64,000 nucleotides of DNA, from NCBI RefSeq assembly GCF_023898315.1, contig NC_064622.1, forward strand, positions 352,637,234-352,701,233. The letters run 5' to 3'. Numbering within the stretch: the first letter of the stretch is position 1; every line of letters starts with the position of its first letter. The notes beneath the pieces are model-generated. The model searched no databases and had not been told where the DNA came from. It saw only the letters and a list, made by a program, of their open reading frames with translations. The DNA is from Schistocerca nitens. Taxonomy: Eukaryota; Arthropoda; Insecta; Orthoptera; Acrididae. The translations under genes and the position numbers were made by a program. This document shows positions 1-9,194 of the stretch, piece after piece.

Positions 1-1069
1 ATTCATCTTTGGTGCGTAATAGAAAGTTGTCCATTTTGAGTTCCCACGTGTGTTGCTTCCAGTCCTGAACCTTCCGCCGGAGTTCTCGGGTTAGTCTGTG
101 AGTTTCCCGCCTATCGTCCGGATGGCGGTAACGGACCCATCGTTTCCGACAGCGATTGCGCCTTGTCTTAAGCTCCTGCAGTGGTGGTGGAAACTCGTCA
201 TAATTGACGTCTGGTTGCAGGTGCTCCGTGGGTGCTCGTTGTTTCGCACTGGTAATCTTCTTCGTGAGTACTGCGACTGCCACATCAATCGCTTCTCTGG
301 TAGGAACAACCTGGGTTGGTCGCACATTGTTGAGGTACGCTTGGAACTGCTGCCAGTCGTAAGTTCTTGTCGTCGGCAGTGGGAGTTGCAAAGTAGCCCT
401 CTCTATGAGTCCTAACACCGGTTTGTGGTCCGACGAAAGATCATCCAGCGTCCGCAGATGGAGATTCGGGTTGATGTTCTTGATTATGGCGATGTCTAGA
501 ACATCAGCGTCTTGTGTCTGGACGTAAGGTATCCTCGTCGGTTCCTGTGGTCCATGGACGGAAACATGTAAATTCTCAGCCAGTGCAAACAACGTATGTC
601 CTTTTGGGTTAGTCTTACGGGAATTCCAAGCAACATGTTTACTATTAAGATCCCCTCCAAGGAGGATCTTGTCCTAACCCTCTGTAACGGAGTAAAGATC
701 TTCTGGGTGGAGAGGCTTCTTTGGGCTAAGGTAAGCCGCAATACAGGTAATGTTTCCGAGCGTCGTGTGGATTGTTGCTGCCGTGGCCTCTAAAGTCTGG
801 AGTTGGGGTAAACGTTCTTGGTGGTGACGAATACATTTTTTGATCAGAACTGCGGTCCCTCCACCCCGCTGGTCCCGTCTGTCCGTCCGGTAGATGTGCA
901 TGTTCCTCAAGCGGAGGTCGGTTGACTCGCGGAGATGTGTTTCGGAGACAAATGCTACGTCTATCCTGTGGCGATGTAAGAAGTCCGAGAATTCTATTTT
1001 CTTCAGTTTCAGGCCGTTGGCATTCCAAATGCAGAAGTTAAGATTTCTCGCGTGATGCCGTCTATCCAT
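1..1069 (-). pseudogene. Jockey-type LINE ORF2, endonuclease N-terminus (runs off window)
   Basis: This is the start of a non-LTR retrotransposon polyprotein that would carry an AP-type endonuclease and a reverse transcriptase; only the endonuclease part lies in the window. The ATG at 1067-1069 directly follows the ORF1 stop (TAA, 1070-1072) in the same frame, which suggests stop/reinitiation coupling. Near the N-terminus I read WNANGL, then an SETHL motif, and further on a GGDLNSKH motif, all typical of jockey-clade endonucleases. An in-frame TAG at 674-676 interrupts the frame just before GGDLN; the same frame continues open beyond it to the window edge. The copy is therefore probably inactive. 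The reverse transcriptase domain would lie outside the window. Confidence 0.8.
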
Positions 1070-2890
1070 TTAGGGTGTTTGAAAAGCTGTCAGTACGCTT
1101 TCTACAAGCGAGAGGATAGAGGTCAGCTTCTGCTGGAGGGCGGTGAGTAGTTGAAGAATATCTGTTAACGCTGGTGGAAAGGTGGTCGACCAGGCAGATG
1201 ACGTCTCCGCTGGTGTTGGAGTCGGCGGATGGGTACGTATTGCTTCGGAGTACGAGCGCTGTTGTCTTGTCTGTCGTAGAGTGGGGGTGCCGGTTGTGGT
1301 CGAGAGGCGATTGTTTCCACAGGGAGAGGTGCCGCTTGTTGTTGGGTGGCCGGAATCGCTGCCATGGCCGAGTTCTTAAAAATTATAGGCCGTTGTGGGG
1401 TCGACTTCTTTGGTGTCCTTCTAGTATATTTCCGTAGGAGTTCTTGAAATTTGGGGCAGCCACGGAAGGTCGCTGGATGTTCTTGTTCACAATTCGCGCA
1501 CTTTGGGGGCGCCGTCCTAGGATGGGTACAATTCGATGATTTATGGGATCCACCGCAGCGGACGCAGCGTGCTGGCATGCTGCAGTAGTTCGCTGTATGC
1601 TCGAAACGTTGGCAATGTCGGCACTGGACTGGTCCTTCTTTACTATTATAGGTTTCGATTATCACTCGTGTGTAGAGCAGGTATTTGACATCATATATCT
1701 TGTCACTGTCTTTTCCGGATGGGAGGGTGACTCGGTACACAGGTTGCGGTATCAATTGTTTCGTCTTCTCGTCGCGTTCCTTAAATTGGTAGACTTGTAG
1801 CACTTTGAAGCCTTTTTCCTTGAGGGCATAGTAAAGTTGTTCTTCGGTAACTTCCGCCGGAAGGCGTTTGACAACTACTTTCAGTTCCCTGTCGTCTGGT
1901 GCTTGATGTGTAAAATAGGAGAAGTTGTGGTTCGTGAAGAATTTTATTGCACGCCTTTGGTCTTCGAAGGACTCAAAGTGGTATTTGATGCGGTCCTTTT
2001 GGTATATAGCTTTAAGGTTGCCCTCTAGAAGTCCGTTGAGCGTTTCATTGAGGTGAACGTAATCCTTTGTGTAATAAATTGTGACTGGGGGCACTTTGCG
2101 AAGCACATTCTTGTCTCTGTCCACGGCTTCTGCGGCATTAGAAGTTTGTGCCTGCGGCTTGTTGGTGGTTGATGGAGGCGCAGCTTGAGGTGTCAGTGGG
2201 GCGAATCGGTTCGTTGTGGGGACGGTCTCCGTTCGTCTCTTAGCCGGGTTGGCTAAGTCCTTGGCTAATGCGTTGCTTCTGCGCCGTTTGTTGTGTACGA
2301 GCGTAAAGTCCCCCTCTGCGTGTAGGGAGTCGTTTTCGTTGTCTGCTGAAAAGGCCGCTGCCATCTCCGCGTCGTCGACCGTTTGGTGGGAGTGCTGTGT
2401 TTCGACATCTGAGTCCACAGATGGAGATGCCAGACAGGTGCCGTTATAATTAAACAATTAAACATTAATGTTAAAGATTTGTAAAGGTGCCGTTATCCTG
2501 CTCTTGCGTTTCCCGTGAATAGCGGATAAGGCGTTGTATGTCCTTCAGCGTTTCTTTGTCCTTCTCCCGACATATATCGAGTCTTCTGGCGTAGTCCTGG
2601 CGGTCGTCTTCATTGCTGCGTCCGTCGTGATGTGATGTATGGCCGACATCCGAATACGGTTGCGTCGTGTGGTGTGTAGTTTTCTGCGGTCGAATAGCGC
2701 CTGTCGATCGTCGTTCTATCCTGTCATGAACCGGTGCCGTAGCCTGGGTCGTCAACCTGGGATCCGTCCTGTGTGGAGCGGCCGCTTGAGCGGCCGGCGG
2801 GCCAGGCCCAACCGACCGACCAGCGGCCGACTCCGGCGCGTCCGAGGCGGCTGCCCCGACCGCGCGCGCATCGTCCTCGCTCGTCGGCAT
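1070..2890 (-). pseudogene. Jockey-type LINE ORF1 (gag-like, CCHC zinc knuckles)
   Basis: This is an RNA-binding, gag-like protein of a jockey-clade LINE. I take the ATG at 2888-2890 (MPTSEDD). The N-terminal third is Ala/Pro-rich and low in complexity. The middle carries a region resembling the domain that precedes zinc knuckles in jockey gag proteins. It is followed by consecutive Cys-rich knuckles (CRHCQRFEHTANYC, CVRCGG.HKSSNC, CANCEQEHPATFRGC). The frame is broken twice: by a 49-bp insertion at about 2448-2496, and by a shift near 1200-1260. After the shift the natural C-terminus is a leucine-rich heptad-like stretch ending at the TAA at 1070-1072. The family assignment rests on the knuckle pattern and the coupled ORF2. 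Confidence 0.75.
2436..2496. repeat. 37-bp AT-rich insert flanked by a 12-bp direct repeat
   Basis: The 12-mer aggtgccgttat occurs at 2436-2447 and again at 2485-2496, with 37 bp of AT-rich sequence between them. The insert contains the palindrome aacattaatgtt. The net gain of 49 bp shifts the LINE ORF1 frame; without it the flanking reading frames join. This looks like a target-site duplication around a tiny insert, or a templated repair event. Confidence 0.75.
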
Positions 2891-2910
2891 CGCGAACTCG
2901 ATGTGTCGTG

Positions 2911-3540
2911 AACTATTTTTTTTTCCTTTATTGTATTTCAATTCCCCATCGGGGCGGGCTGGCAGCAGCATAGGCGCTGCTCTTCAGCCGAAAGACATAG
3001 AACAAAACAATAGAAGACATTTAAAAACAGCAAAGGAGAGAATAAGGTGAACATAGATATAAAAAAGGGGAACATCATGGAAGGCAATAGACAAAAAACG
3101 GGGTGACTGTAAAATGGAGATAAAAAACTGTTTAAAAGTAGCACACACAAAAAGCCACACACTGCGACGGTTAAAAGAACACGAGGCACAGTATGACTGG
3201 AGCATAAAGGTAGCGACGTATGGCATAGCACATAATGTAACACTGACGGCGAACCTCAAGGCAGGACACAATTAAAATCACACCTCTTGACGCACACGAG
3301 AAACAGCACTAAACAACACTGATGTGGCACACTGATGAAGAGCAACACAGAGGATCTGCCAGGCGCTAGGAGATGAGGGAGACCTGAAGAAGGGAGGGAG
3401 GGGAAGAGATGGGGGAGGTGACCGGGGGGCGCGTGGAGGAGGGCCAGGGAGGGAGGGATGTGGGAAGGAGAGAGGCAAGTATGGGGTGCAGGGTCTCAGG
3501 GGAGGGGGGGACTGAGGAAGTCGTGAACTAGCGAGGTTCC
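2911..3540 (-). mobile_element. 3' end of a minus-strand retroelement with poly(A) signal and tail
   Basis: Read on the minus strand, this stretch ends with AATAAA (2927-2932) and a short poly(A) (about 2916-2924). Before that is a GC-rich terminal block with ctgctgccagcccgcc, which looks like a LINE 3' terminus. The poly(A) lies only about 25 bp upstream of the ORF1 ATG of the next element, in the same orientation. No coding sequence was recognised between 2950 and 3540, and the upstream boundary is not defined. Part of 3360-3520 is purine-rich (GGGA/GGAG runs). Confidence 0.45.
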
Positions 3541-3637
3541 CACTTTTATATGCAAAGGACGGCTTCTGATTGGCTGGAATACGTCAGCGATATGGCGCGT
3601 AGTGAAGTGGTGCCCTCTACTTCCATAGATGTAGTTG

Positions 3638-6136
3638 CTATCCCGCGTTGCTTGCAGCGCCATCCCTTGAATCAGGAGGTAAAGTGCGAGAAGTTTTTCT
3701 CTGCGATTTTTCTTTATCCAGTGCACTCTTCCAAGTGTTGCTAAGTGCATAACCGTTGTCTCTATTAAAGTTATTATCGCTAAGGCTAATTTCGACTGCT
3801 TCCCGGATCACAGAGTCCCAGTAATTCGATGTGTGGACTATTACTCTGGTTTCTTCAAATAAAATCTTATGCTTGTTAAGCAGGCTATGTTCAGCCACCG
3901 CTGATTTTTCCAAATACCTGTATTTCAGGTGGCGTTGGTGCTCGATGCAGCGGTCGGCAACGGTTCTTACAGACTGGCCCACGTAATTCTTGCCGCATTC
4001 GCAAGGAATAGTATAAATTCCCGGCACTCTTAAGCCGAGACTATCTTTGACTGGTCTCAACATTTCCTTAATTTTCCTAGGTGGTCGGAAAACTGGTTTT
4101 ATTCCTTGCCTCTTCAGGACTCTGGCTATCTTGCTCGTTGTAGCACCGCAAAAAGGAAGCCGCGCTATGTGTTGGTCCTCTTCTTGTATGTGGCCGGCAT
4201 CGTGTCTTACTTTCTTGGACAATACTGATTTAATTTCACCGGCAGAATAACCATTCATCTTGAAAACAGTCGTCAAATGGTTAATCTCGGGACCGAGGTG
4301 GTCCTTGTCGGAAATAGTCCTGGCTCTGTGTACTAAAGTATTCAGCATAGCTCTCTTCTGAGACGGATGATGGAAGCTATGGCTATGCAGATATAAGTCT
4401 GTATGGGTTGGCTTCCTGTACACAGAATGGCCCAGTCGTCCATCCGGCTTTCGCTCTACCAACACATCAAAAAAAGGTAACTTCCCTTCCTTCTCTACCT
4501 CCAATGCAAATTTTATGTTTGGATGTACACCATTCAGATGTTCGACGAACTGCTGCAGCGTGTCGCTGCCGTGTGGCCAGATTAAAAAAGTATCGTCGAC
4601 GTATCTGTAGAAGCATGATGGGCAGAGGTGAGCACTGCTCAGGGCTCGTTCTTCGAAGTCCTCCATGAAAAAATTCGCTATTGCTGGTGACAGTGGCGAA
4701 CCCATGGCTGTTCCATCCGTCATTTCATAATGATTTCCACTGTATAAAAAATAAGTGGTCGTCAAGGTATGCCGGAACAACTTCAAAATTTCTGAGGAGA
4801 AATGAGCAGCCAACAGTTGTAATGTGTCATCCACAGGTACTTTGGTGAACAGAGAAACCACGTCGAGGCTGACCATGATATCACTTGGGCCTATCTTCAT
4901 CTGTTTTATGATATCAACAAACATTTTTGAATTTTTAATATGATGTGGGCAGTGACCAACTATAGGTGCCAACAATTTAGTTAAGTGCTTTGCAAGCTTG
5001 TACGTAGGAGAGCCAATAGCGCTAACAATCGGTCTCAACGGGACGTTCTCCTTATGAACCTTTGGCAAACCGTACAGTCTTGGTGGCCTAGGTGCTCTCG
5101 GCCGTAAATTCTTCACCAATTCGTCGGAGAGGCCAGAGTTTTTTAGTAGCTCCCTTATCTTCCTGCTGAGCGCCGATGTGGGATCCCGTCTGAGAATCCG
5201 GTATGTGCTGTCCTCCAGTAATAATCCAACTTTCTTATGGTAAAGGGTAGCATTGAGGATTACCGTGGCGTTCCCCTTGTCAGCAGGTAAAACAACTAGA
5301 TCTTCATCCTTCTGCAACAATTTCAGTCCTTGTCTCTCCTCTCTGCTGATGTTTGACTTAGGCGGCTTGGACGTCGCTAAAATCCGGCTAGTAGCAAGCC
5401 TTACGTCATCCGCTGCTTCTTGAGGAAGATGACGAACTGCTTGTTCCACTCCACTAATGATCTCAACCACCGGTAACTTACGTGGAGCTGGGGCAAAGTT
5501 CAATCCTTTACTGAGAGCCGAGATCGTAGCTTCATCAAGTTCCTTGTCAGAGAAGTTGGTAACAGTGCGGTGAATGCCGTTCGACCCAGAAGTTCCTTGA
5601 TCACGGTTAAGCCGCTCAAATTTATCGGCCTGTTTCGCCGTAGTCCTGCTTAAATTGGCTCGTTGGTGTGCCGCCAAAGTCATATCCACCCATTCCCAGT
5701 CCAATGGTGAGAGGACTCCGGCCAGAAATAAATGGCAACTAAATAACAGGCGAGCGTTCATGTCTAGTTCATACCTGGTATGACGTATCCTCTCTTTCAC
5801 AATAGCATGGCTGGTCTTTCGTAAAATTCTGTTTACTGCAGCGCTTCTGATGTGGTGTTCGACGACTGCAAACTTCGGTACTACCTCCTTATCACGACAG
5901 CGTTGTAAAAAAGCCAGATTGCTCAGCAACTGAGACTGTTTCAGGCGCAGCTTCTCCAGGTGACGAACGCTGCGCGCTATGTCCTCCCCGTAGAGGAATC
6001 TAATGTGGCTACGAAGTCTTTCGCGACGTATTTCTTGAGTAAAAATCTCTCGGTGTACGTGCCGCGTCAAATCAGGATAAAACTCCAAGCTTTCGACCAC
6101 TACCTCCATGGTCGTCGTCAGGGCTAAAACTGACAT
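3638..6136 (-). CDS. Penelope-like element protein: reverse transcriptase + GIY-YIG endonuclease (intact, 832 codons)
   Basis: An uninterrupted 832-codon frame with the architecture of endonuclease-bearing Penelope-like elements. An N-terminal Penelope-specific region (about 20-280) includes the motif VVLPADKGNATV. The reverse transcriptase follows (about 280-600) with YGLPKVHK, RPIVSAIGSPTY, SLDVVSLFTKVP, GTAMGSPLSP and the catalytic YVDD at 512-515. A linker precedes a C-terminal GIY-YIG nuclease (about 704-800) with GIYTIPCECGKNYVG, then R and H residues in EHQRHL, and a Glu near 779. Such proteins copy element RNA and cut target DNA. I chose the first ATG (6134-6136), but the ATG ten codons in is a rival start because the first is overlapped by a hammerhead-like fold. 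No stop or frameshift is present, so the copy may be young. Confidence 0.93.
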   Translation of the reverse strand: MSVLALTTTMEVVVESLEFYPDLTRHVHREIFTQEIRRERLRSHIRFLYGEDIARSVRHLEKLRLKQSQLLSNLAFLQRCRDKEVVPKFAVVEHHIRSAAVNRILRKTSHAIVKERIRHTRYELDMNARLLFSCHLFLAGVLSPLDWEWVDMTLAAHQRANLSRTTAKQADKFERLNRDQGTSGSNGIHRTVTNFSDKELDEATISALSKGLNFAPAPRKLPVVEIISGVEQAVRHLPQEAADDVRLATSRILATSKPPKSNISREERQGLKLLQKDEDLVVLPADKGNATVILNATLYHKKVGLLLEDSTYRILRRDPTSALSRKIRELLKNSGLSDELVKNLRPRAPRPPRLYGLPKVHKENVPLRPIVSAIGSPTYKLAKHLTKLLAPIVGHCPHHIKNSKMFVDIIKQMKIGPSDIMVSLDVVSLFTKVPVDDTLQLLAAHFSSEILKLFRHTLTTTYFLYSGNHYEMTDGTAMGSPLSPAIANFFMEDFEERALSSAHLCPSCFYRYVDDTFLIWPHGSDTLQQFVEHLNGVHPNIKFALEVEKEGKLPFFDVLVERKPDGRLGHSVYRKPTHTDLYLHSHSFHHPSQKRAMLNTLVHRARTISDKDHLGPEINHLTTVFKMNGYSAGEIKSVLSKKVRHDAGHIQEEDQHIARLPFCGATTSKIARVLKRQGIKPVFRPPRKIKEMLRPVKDSLGLRVPGIYTIPCECGKNYVGQSVRTVADRCIEHQRHLKYRYLEKSAVAEHSLLNKHKILFEETRVIVHTSNYWDSVIREAVEISLSDNNFNRDNGYALSNTWKSALDKEKSQRKTSRTLPPDSRDGAASNAG
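6068..6136 (-). ncRNA. Hammerhead-ribozyme-like motif at the 5' end of the Penelope-like element
   Basis: Minus-strand reading gives CTGACGA (6115-6121), a GACCA...TGGTC stem-loop, GAAA (6091-6094), and then a tiny palindromic helix III AGCT. These match the order of a type I hammerhead core (CUGANGA, helix II, GAAA, helix III, cleavage nucleotide). Short complementary blocks (CC/GG and TCAG/CTGA) could form helix I with an internal loop. One extra nucleotide sits between CTGACGA and helix II. Hammerheads with minimal helix III are known from Penelope-like elements. Activity is not shown. Confidence 0.5.
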
Positions 6137-6679
6137 TGTTTCGAATTCTCCATTAGACGTGCCACAGCCGGAAAACGTTCATTAGCCAAAGTGTTCCTTA
6201 AGGTAGCTAGCAATGGTAATGCTCGCACATCTAAAACGCGGTGGCATTAATAGTGGGATCTGAATTACCACGTGTATAGGCAAATGGATTTTATTTGCAT
6301 TCTTGTAAACGTGATTTGGATCGAAAGCGTAGGTACGATTAATATGCTGCTGTATCGACTGCAACTGGAACATTTCGAATAAAGAGTAGGGGAAATTATT
6401 ATGCGGCCCTCATCTTCAGTAACTGTGGTAGCTATTTTCGTTGTTACGATTTCGTCACGTAAATCGGTAAAAATGTAACCCTACTAGTCTCACTTTCTTG
6501 ACCGTCTATCTGTCTACCCAACCCTTAAAACCCGTTTACCTCGAGTACGGGTGGACATAATAAGCGGAAATGTATTGCACTTCCTGCGGTATACGGTCTC
6601 TTGGTGGTGTAAAAAAGTGAGCTATGTCAACGCAATCTAAACATACGGCCGTTTATGTAAAGAAAATTTACGCGAAAGG
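6137..6679. other. Upstream flank of the Penelope-like element; no gene seen
   Basis: AT-rich sequence without a convincing coding region. Some of it is probably the element's 5' untranslated or pseudo-LTR part. I could not find a matching copy downstream of the ORF, so the element boundary is undefined. Confidence 0.3.
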
Positions 6680-6867
6680 TCAAAAAATGGCTCTAAGAAC
6701 TATGCCTTCAAACTGCTTAGGTCATCAGTCCCCTAGATCTAGAACTAGTTCAACCTACCTAATCTAACACACATCCATGCTCGGGGAAGGATTCGAACTG
6801 ACGGTGCAAGGAGCCGCACGGCCCGCGATATGACGCCGTTGAGCGCACGGCTAACCCGCGCCGGCAA
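6680..6867 (-). mobile_element. tRNA-derived SINE, diverged copy
   Basis: This is the family that begins, on the plus strand, with a short A run and atggctct..cactatg and ends with a tRNA-like head. The B-box-like ggattcgaac lies near 6790 in reverse orientation, and the head ends in gcgccggc. It is more diverged than the other copies in the window. Confidence 0.75.
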
Positions 6868-7171
6868 GCTGTTAATATCATCTGGTGTTGCTTAACAGTT
6901 ATTCACTTCTGGTGAATGATTTTCTGCGCAGTTCATATTTGATGTTACAGATGTGGAAGGACGCCTAATTCATTTCCCCTTGTCTTTATTCATGATTTTA
7001 GAATCGGAATCTGAGCGTATGTACTATCCATAACCACACTTTAGATCCAAGTTATAATCACAGATTTGTGAATACAACAAATTGGCTTATACTCGAGGTA
7101 TTTCGGTTCCCACGATGTGGTGGCAGACGATGCTGTGGCGTCTTCGAAGTGCGAGTTTCTCCAGTGCTAAC
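6868..7171. other. Short intergenic stretch
   Basis: No coding sequence or repeat recognised; it ends at the TA target of the Tc1-like element. Confidence 0.3.
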
Positions 7172-7173
7172 TA

Positions 7174-8595
7174 CACTCCTGGAAATGGAAAAAAGAACAC
7201 ATTGACACCGGTGTGTCAGACCCACCATACTTGCTTCGGACACTGCGAGAGGGCTGTACAAGCAATGATCACACGCACGGCACAGCGGACACACCAGGAA
7301 CCGCGGTGTTGGCCGTCGAATGGCGCTAGCTGCGCAGCATTTGTGCACCGACGCCGTCAGTGTCAGCCAGTTTGCCGTGGCATACGGAGCTCCATCGCAG
7401 TCTTTAACACTGGTAGCATGCCGCGACAGCGTGGACGTGAACCGTATGTGCAGTTGACGGACTTTGAGCGAGGGCGTATAGTGGGCATGCGGGAGGCCGG
7501 GTGGACGTACCGCCGAATTGCTCAACACGTGGGGCGTGAGGTCTCCACAGTACATCGATGTTGTCGCCAGTGGTCGGCGGAAGGTGCACGTGCCCGTCGA
7601 CCTGGGACCGGACCGCAGCGACGCACGGATGCACGCCAAGACCGTAGGATCCTACGCAGTGCCGTAGGGGACCGCACCGCCACTTCCCAGCAAATTAGGG
7701 ACACTGTTGCTCCTGGGGTATCGGCGAGGACCATTCGCAACCGTCTCCATGAAGCTGGGCTACGGTCCCGCACACCGTTAGGCCGTCTTCCGCTCACGTC
7801 CCAACATCGTGCAGCCCGCCTCCAGTGGTGTCGCGACAGGCGTGAATGGAGGGACGAATGGAGACGTGTCGTCTTCAGCGATGAGAGTCGCTTCTGCCTT
7901 GGTGCCAATGATGGTCGTATGCGTGTTTGGCGCCGTGCAGGTGAGCGCCACAATCAGGACTGCATACGACCGAGGCACACAGGGCCAACACCCGGCATCA
8001 TGGTGTGGGGAGCGATCTCCTACACTGGCCGTACACCACTGGTGATCGTCGAGGGGACACTGAATAGTGCACGGTACATCCAAACCGTCATCGAACCCAT
8101 CGTTCTACCATTCCTAGACCGGCAAGGGAACTTGCTGTTCCAACAGGACAATGCACGTCCGCATGTATCCCGTGCCACCCAACGTGCTCTAGAAGGTGTA
8201 AGTCAACTGCCCGGGCCAGCAAGATCTCCGGATCTGTCCCCCATTGAGCATGTTTGGGACTGGATGAAGCGTCGTCTCACGCGGTCTGCACGTCCGGCAC
8301 GAACGCTGGTCCAACTGAGGCGCCAGGTGGAAATGGCATGGCAAGCCGTTCCACAGGACTACATCCAGCATCTCTACGATCGTCTCCATGGGAGAATAGC
8401 AGCCTGCATTGCTGCGAAAGGTGGATATACACTGTACTAGTGCCGACATTGTGCATGCTCTGTTGCCTGTGTCTATGTGCCTGTGGTTCTGTCAGTGTGA
8501 TCATGTGATGTATCTGACCCCACGAATGTGTCAATAAAGTTTCCCCTTCCTGGGACAATGAATTCACGGTGTTCTTATTTCAATTTCCAGGAGTG
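7174..8595 (+). mobile_element. Complete Tc1-like transposon, 1422 bp (copy 1)
   Basis: The element is flanked by TA (7172-7173 and 8596-8597). The inverted ends are about 27 bp, cactcctggaaatgg against the reverse complement of caatttccaggagtg, with a few mismatches further in. Copies 2 (36749-38170) and 3 (56988-58409) have exactly the same length and nearly the same sequence, which implies recent activity. Confidence 0.95.
7418..8440 (+). CDS. Tc1-like transposase, 340 aa, intact
   Basis: DDE transposase for cut-and-paste movement of the surrounding element. The start at 7418 (MPRQRGREP) lies just inside the element; the open frame extends further upstream but crosses the terminal repeat. 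The N-terminus has a paired-like helix-turn-helix (FERGRIVGMREAGWTYRRIAQHVG at about residues 16-39) and a second one around TSQQIRDTV. The catalytic triad reads VFSDESRF, FQQDNARPH and SPDLSPIEHVWD. I count 32 residues between the second D and the E, where canonical Tc1 has 34; the same spacing is seen in all three copies here. Length is normal for the family. No disruption is seen, so this copy could be autonomous. Confidence 0.93.
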   Translation: MPRQRGREPYVQLTDFERGRIVGMREAGWTYRRIAQHVGREVSTVHRCCRQWSAEGARARRPGTGPQRRTDARQDRRILRSAVGDRTATSQQIRDTVAPGVSARTIRNRLHEAGLRSRTPLGRLPLTSQHRAARLQWCRDRREWRDEWRRVVFSDESRFCLGANDGRMRVWRRAGERHNQDCIRPRHTGPTPGIMVWGAISYTGRTPLVIVEGTLNSARYIQTVIEPIVLPFLDRQGNLLFQQDNARPHVSRATQRALEGVSQLPGPARSPDLSPIEHVWDWMKRRLTRSARPARTLVQLRRQVEMAWQAVPQDYIQHLYDRLHGRIAACIAAKGGYTLY

Positions 8596-8597
8596 TA

Positions 8598-9006
8598 TCT
8601 CAGCACATCAGCTAAGCGAACTTGCATAGTATGTTGGTAGCACTTCGTCGCCTTGCCTGTTATGCTGTGTAGCAGACTTTAAAGTTGTGCGGATCAGCAT
8701 AACGAAAAGGCGAGGTGTCTCGCTCGTTTTGTCCACGACTGTACATGCGAGTTCGAGTCTTTAAAGAAGCACGGTTTTACTGCCGTTGTCACTAGTCGGA
8801 TGCAGCATCATGTTATTACCACCAACAGTTCCGTGCCAACGGCTGCCGCATGAGCTGAAACTGACTCAATCAGGAGGTGATATGTCTACAAGTGTACTTT
8901 ATAATCTGGGCAATCACAGTCCGATAAATCATGTTAATAAATAAAACCGTTTCAGCTGTAAAATCCTCTTGTTCGTAGGCACTACCGGTTTCACTGTACC
9001 TACAAC
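8598..9006. other. Non-coding stretch with Penelope/hammerhead-like remnant near 8983-9017
   Basis: No gene is seen. Close to 8983 the motif accggtttca followed by gcttcag resembles, on the minus strand, a decayed version of the CTGAAG...GAAACCGGT motifs found at 46.0 and 47.2 kb. Confidence 0.25.
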
Positions 9007-9017
9007 TGCAGCTTCAG

Positions 9018-9175
9018 CTGGCCAGTGGGGCCGAGCGGTTCTAGGCGCTTCAGTCTGGAACCGCGCGACTGCTACGGGCGCAGGTTCGAAATGGATGTGT
9101 GTGATGTCCTTAGTTAGGTTTAAGTAGTTCTATGTTCTAGGGGACTGATGACCTCAGATGTTAAGTCCCATTTTT
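9018..9175 (+). mobile_element. tRNA-derived SINE with 11-bp TSD
   Basis: The head reads ggggccgagcggttctagg, then a degenerate B box gcaggttcgaa, then the body gatgtgtgtgatgtcctta. Target-site duplication tgcagcttcag at 9007-9017 and 9176-9186. Part of the region after the B box is deleted compared with the other copies. Confidence 0.9.
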
Positions 9176-9194
9176 TGCAGCTTCAGGTGAAACA

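Noticed and set aside
7082..7417. Upstream extension of the Tc1 transposase frame (also 36471-36992)
   Set aside because: It crosses the terminal inverted repeat and is not shared between copies beyond the element boundary; the family start is MPRQRGREP.
7404..8083. Other-frame open readings over the Tc1 transposase (repeated at 37 and 57 kb)
   Set aside because: They are shadows of the conserved transposase frame, repeated because the element is repeated.
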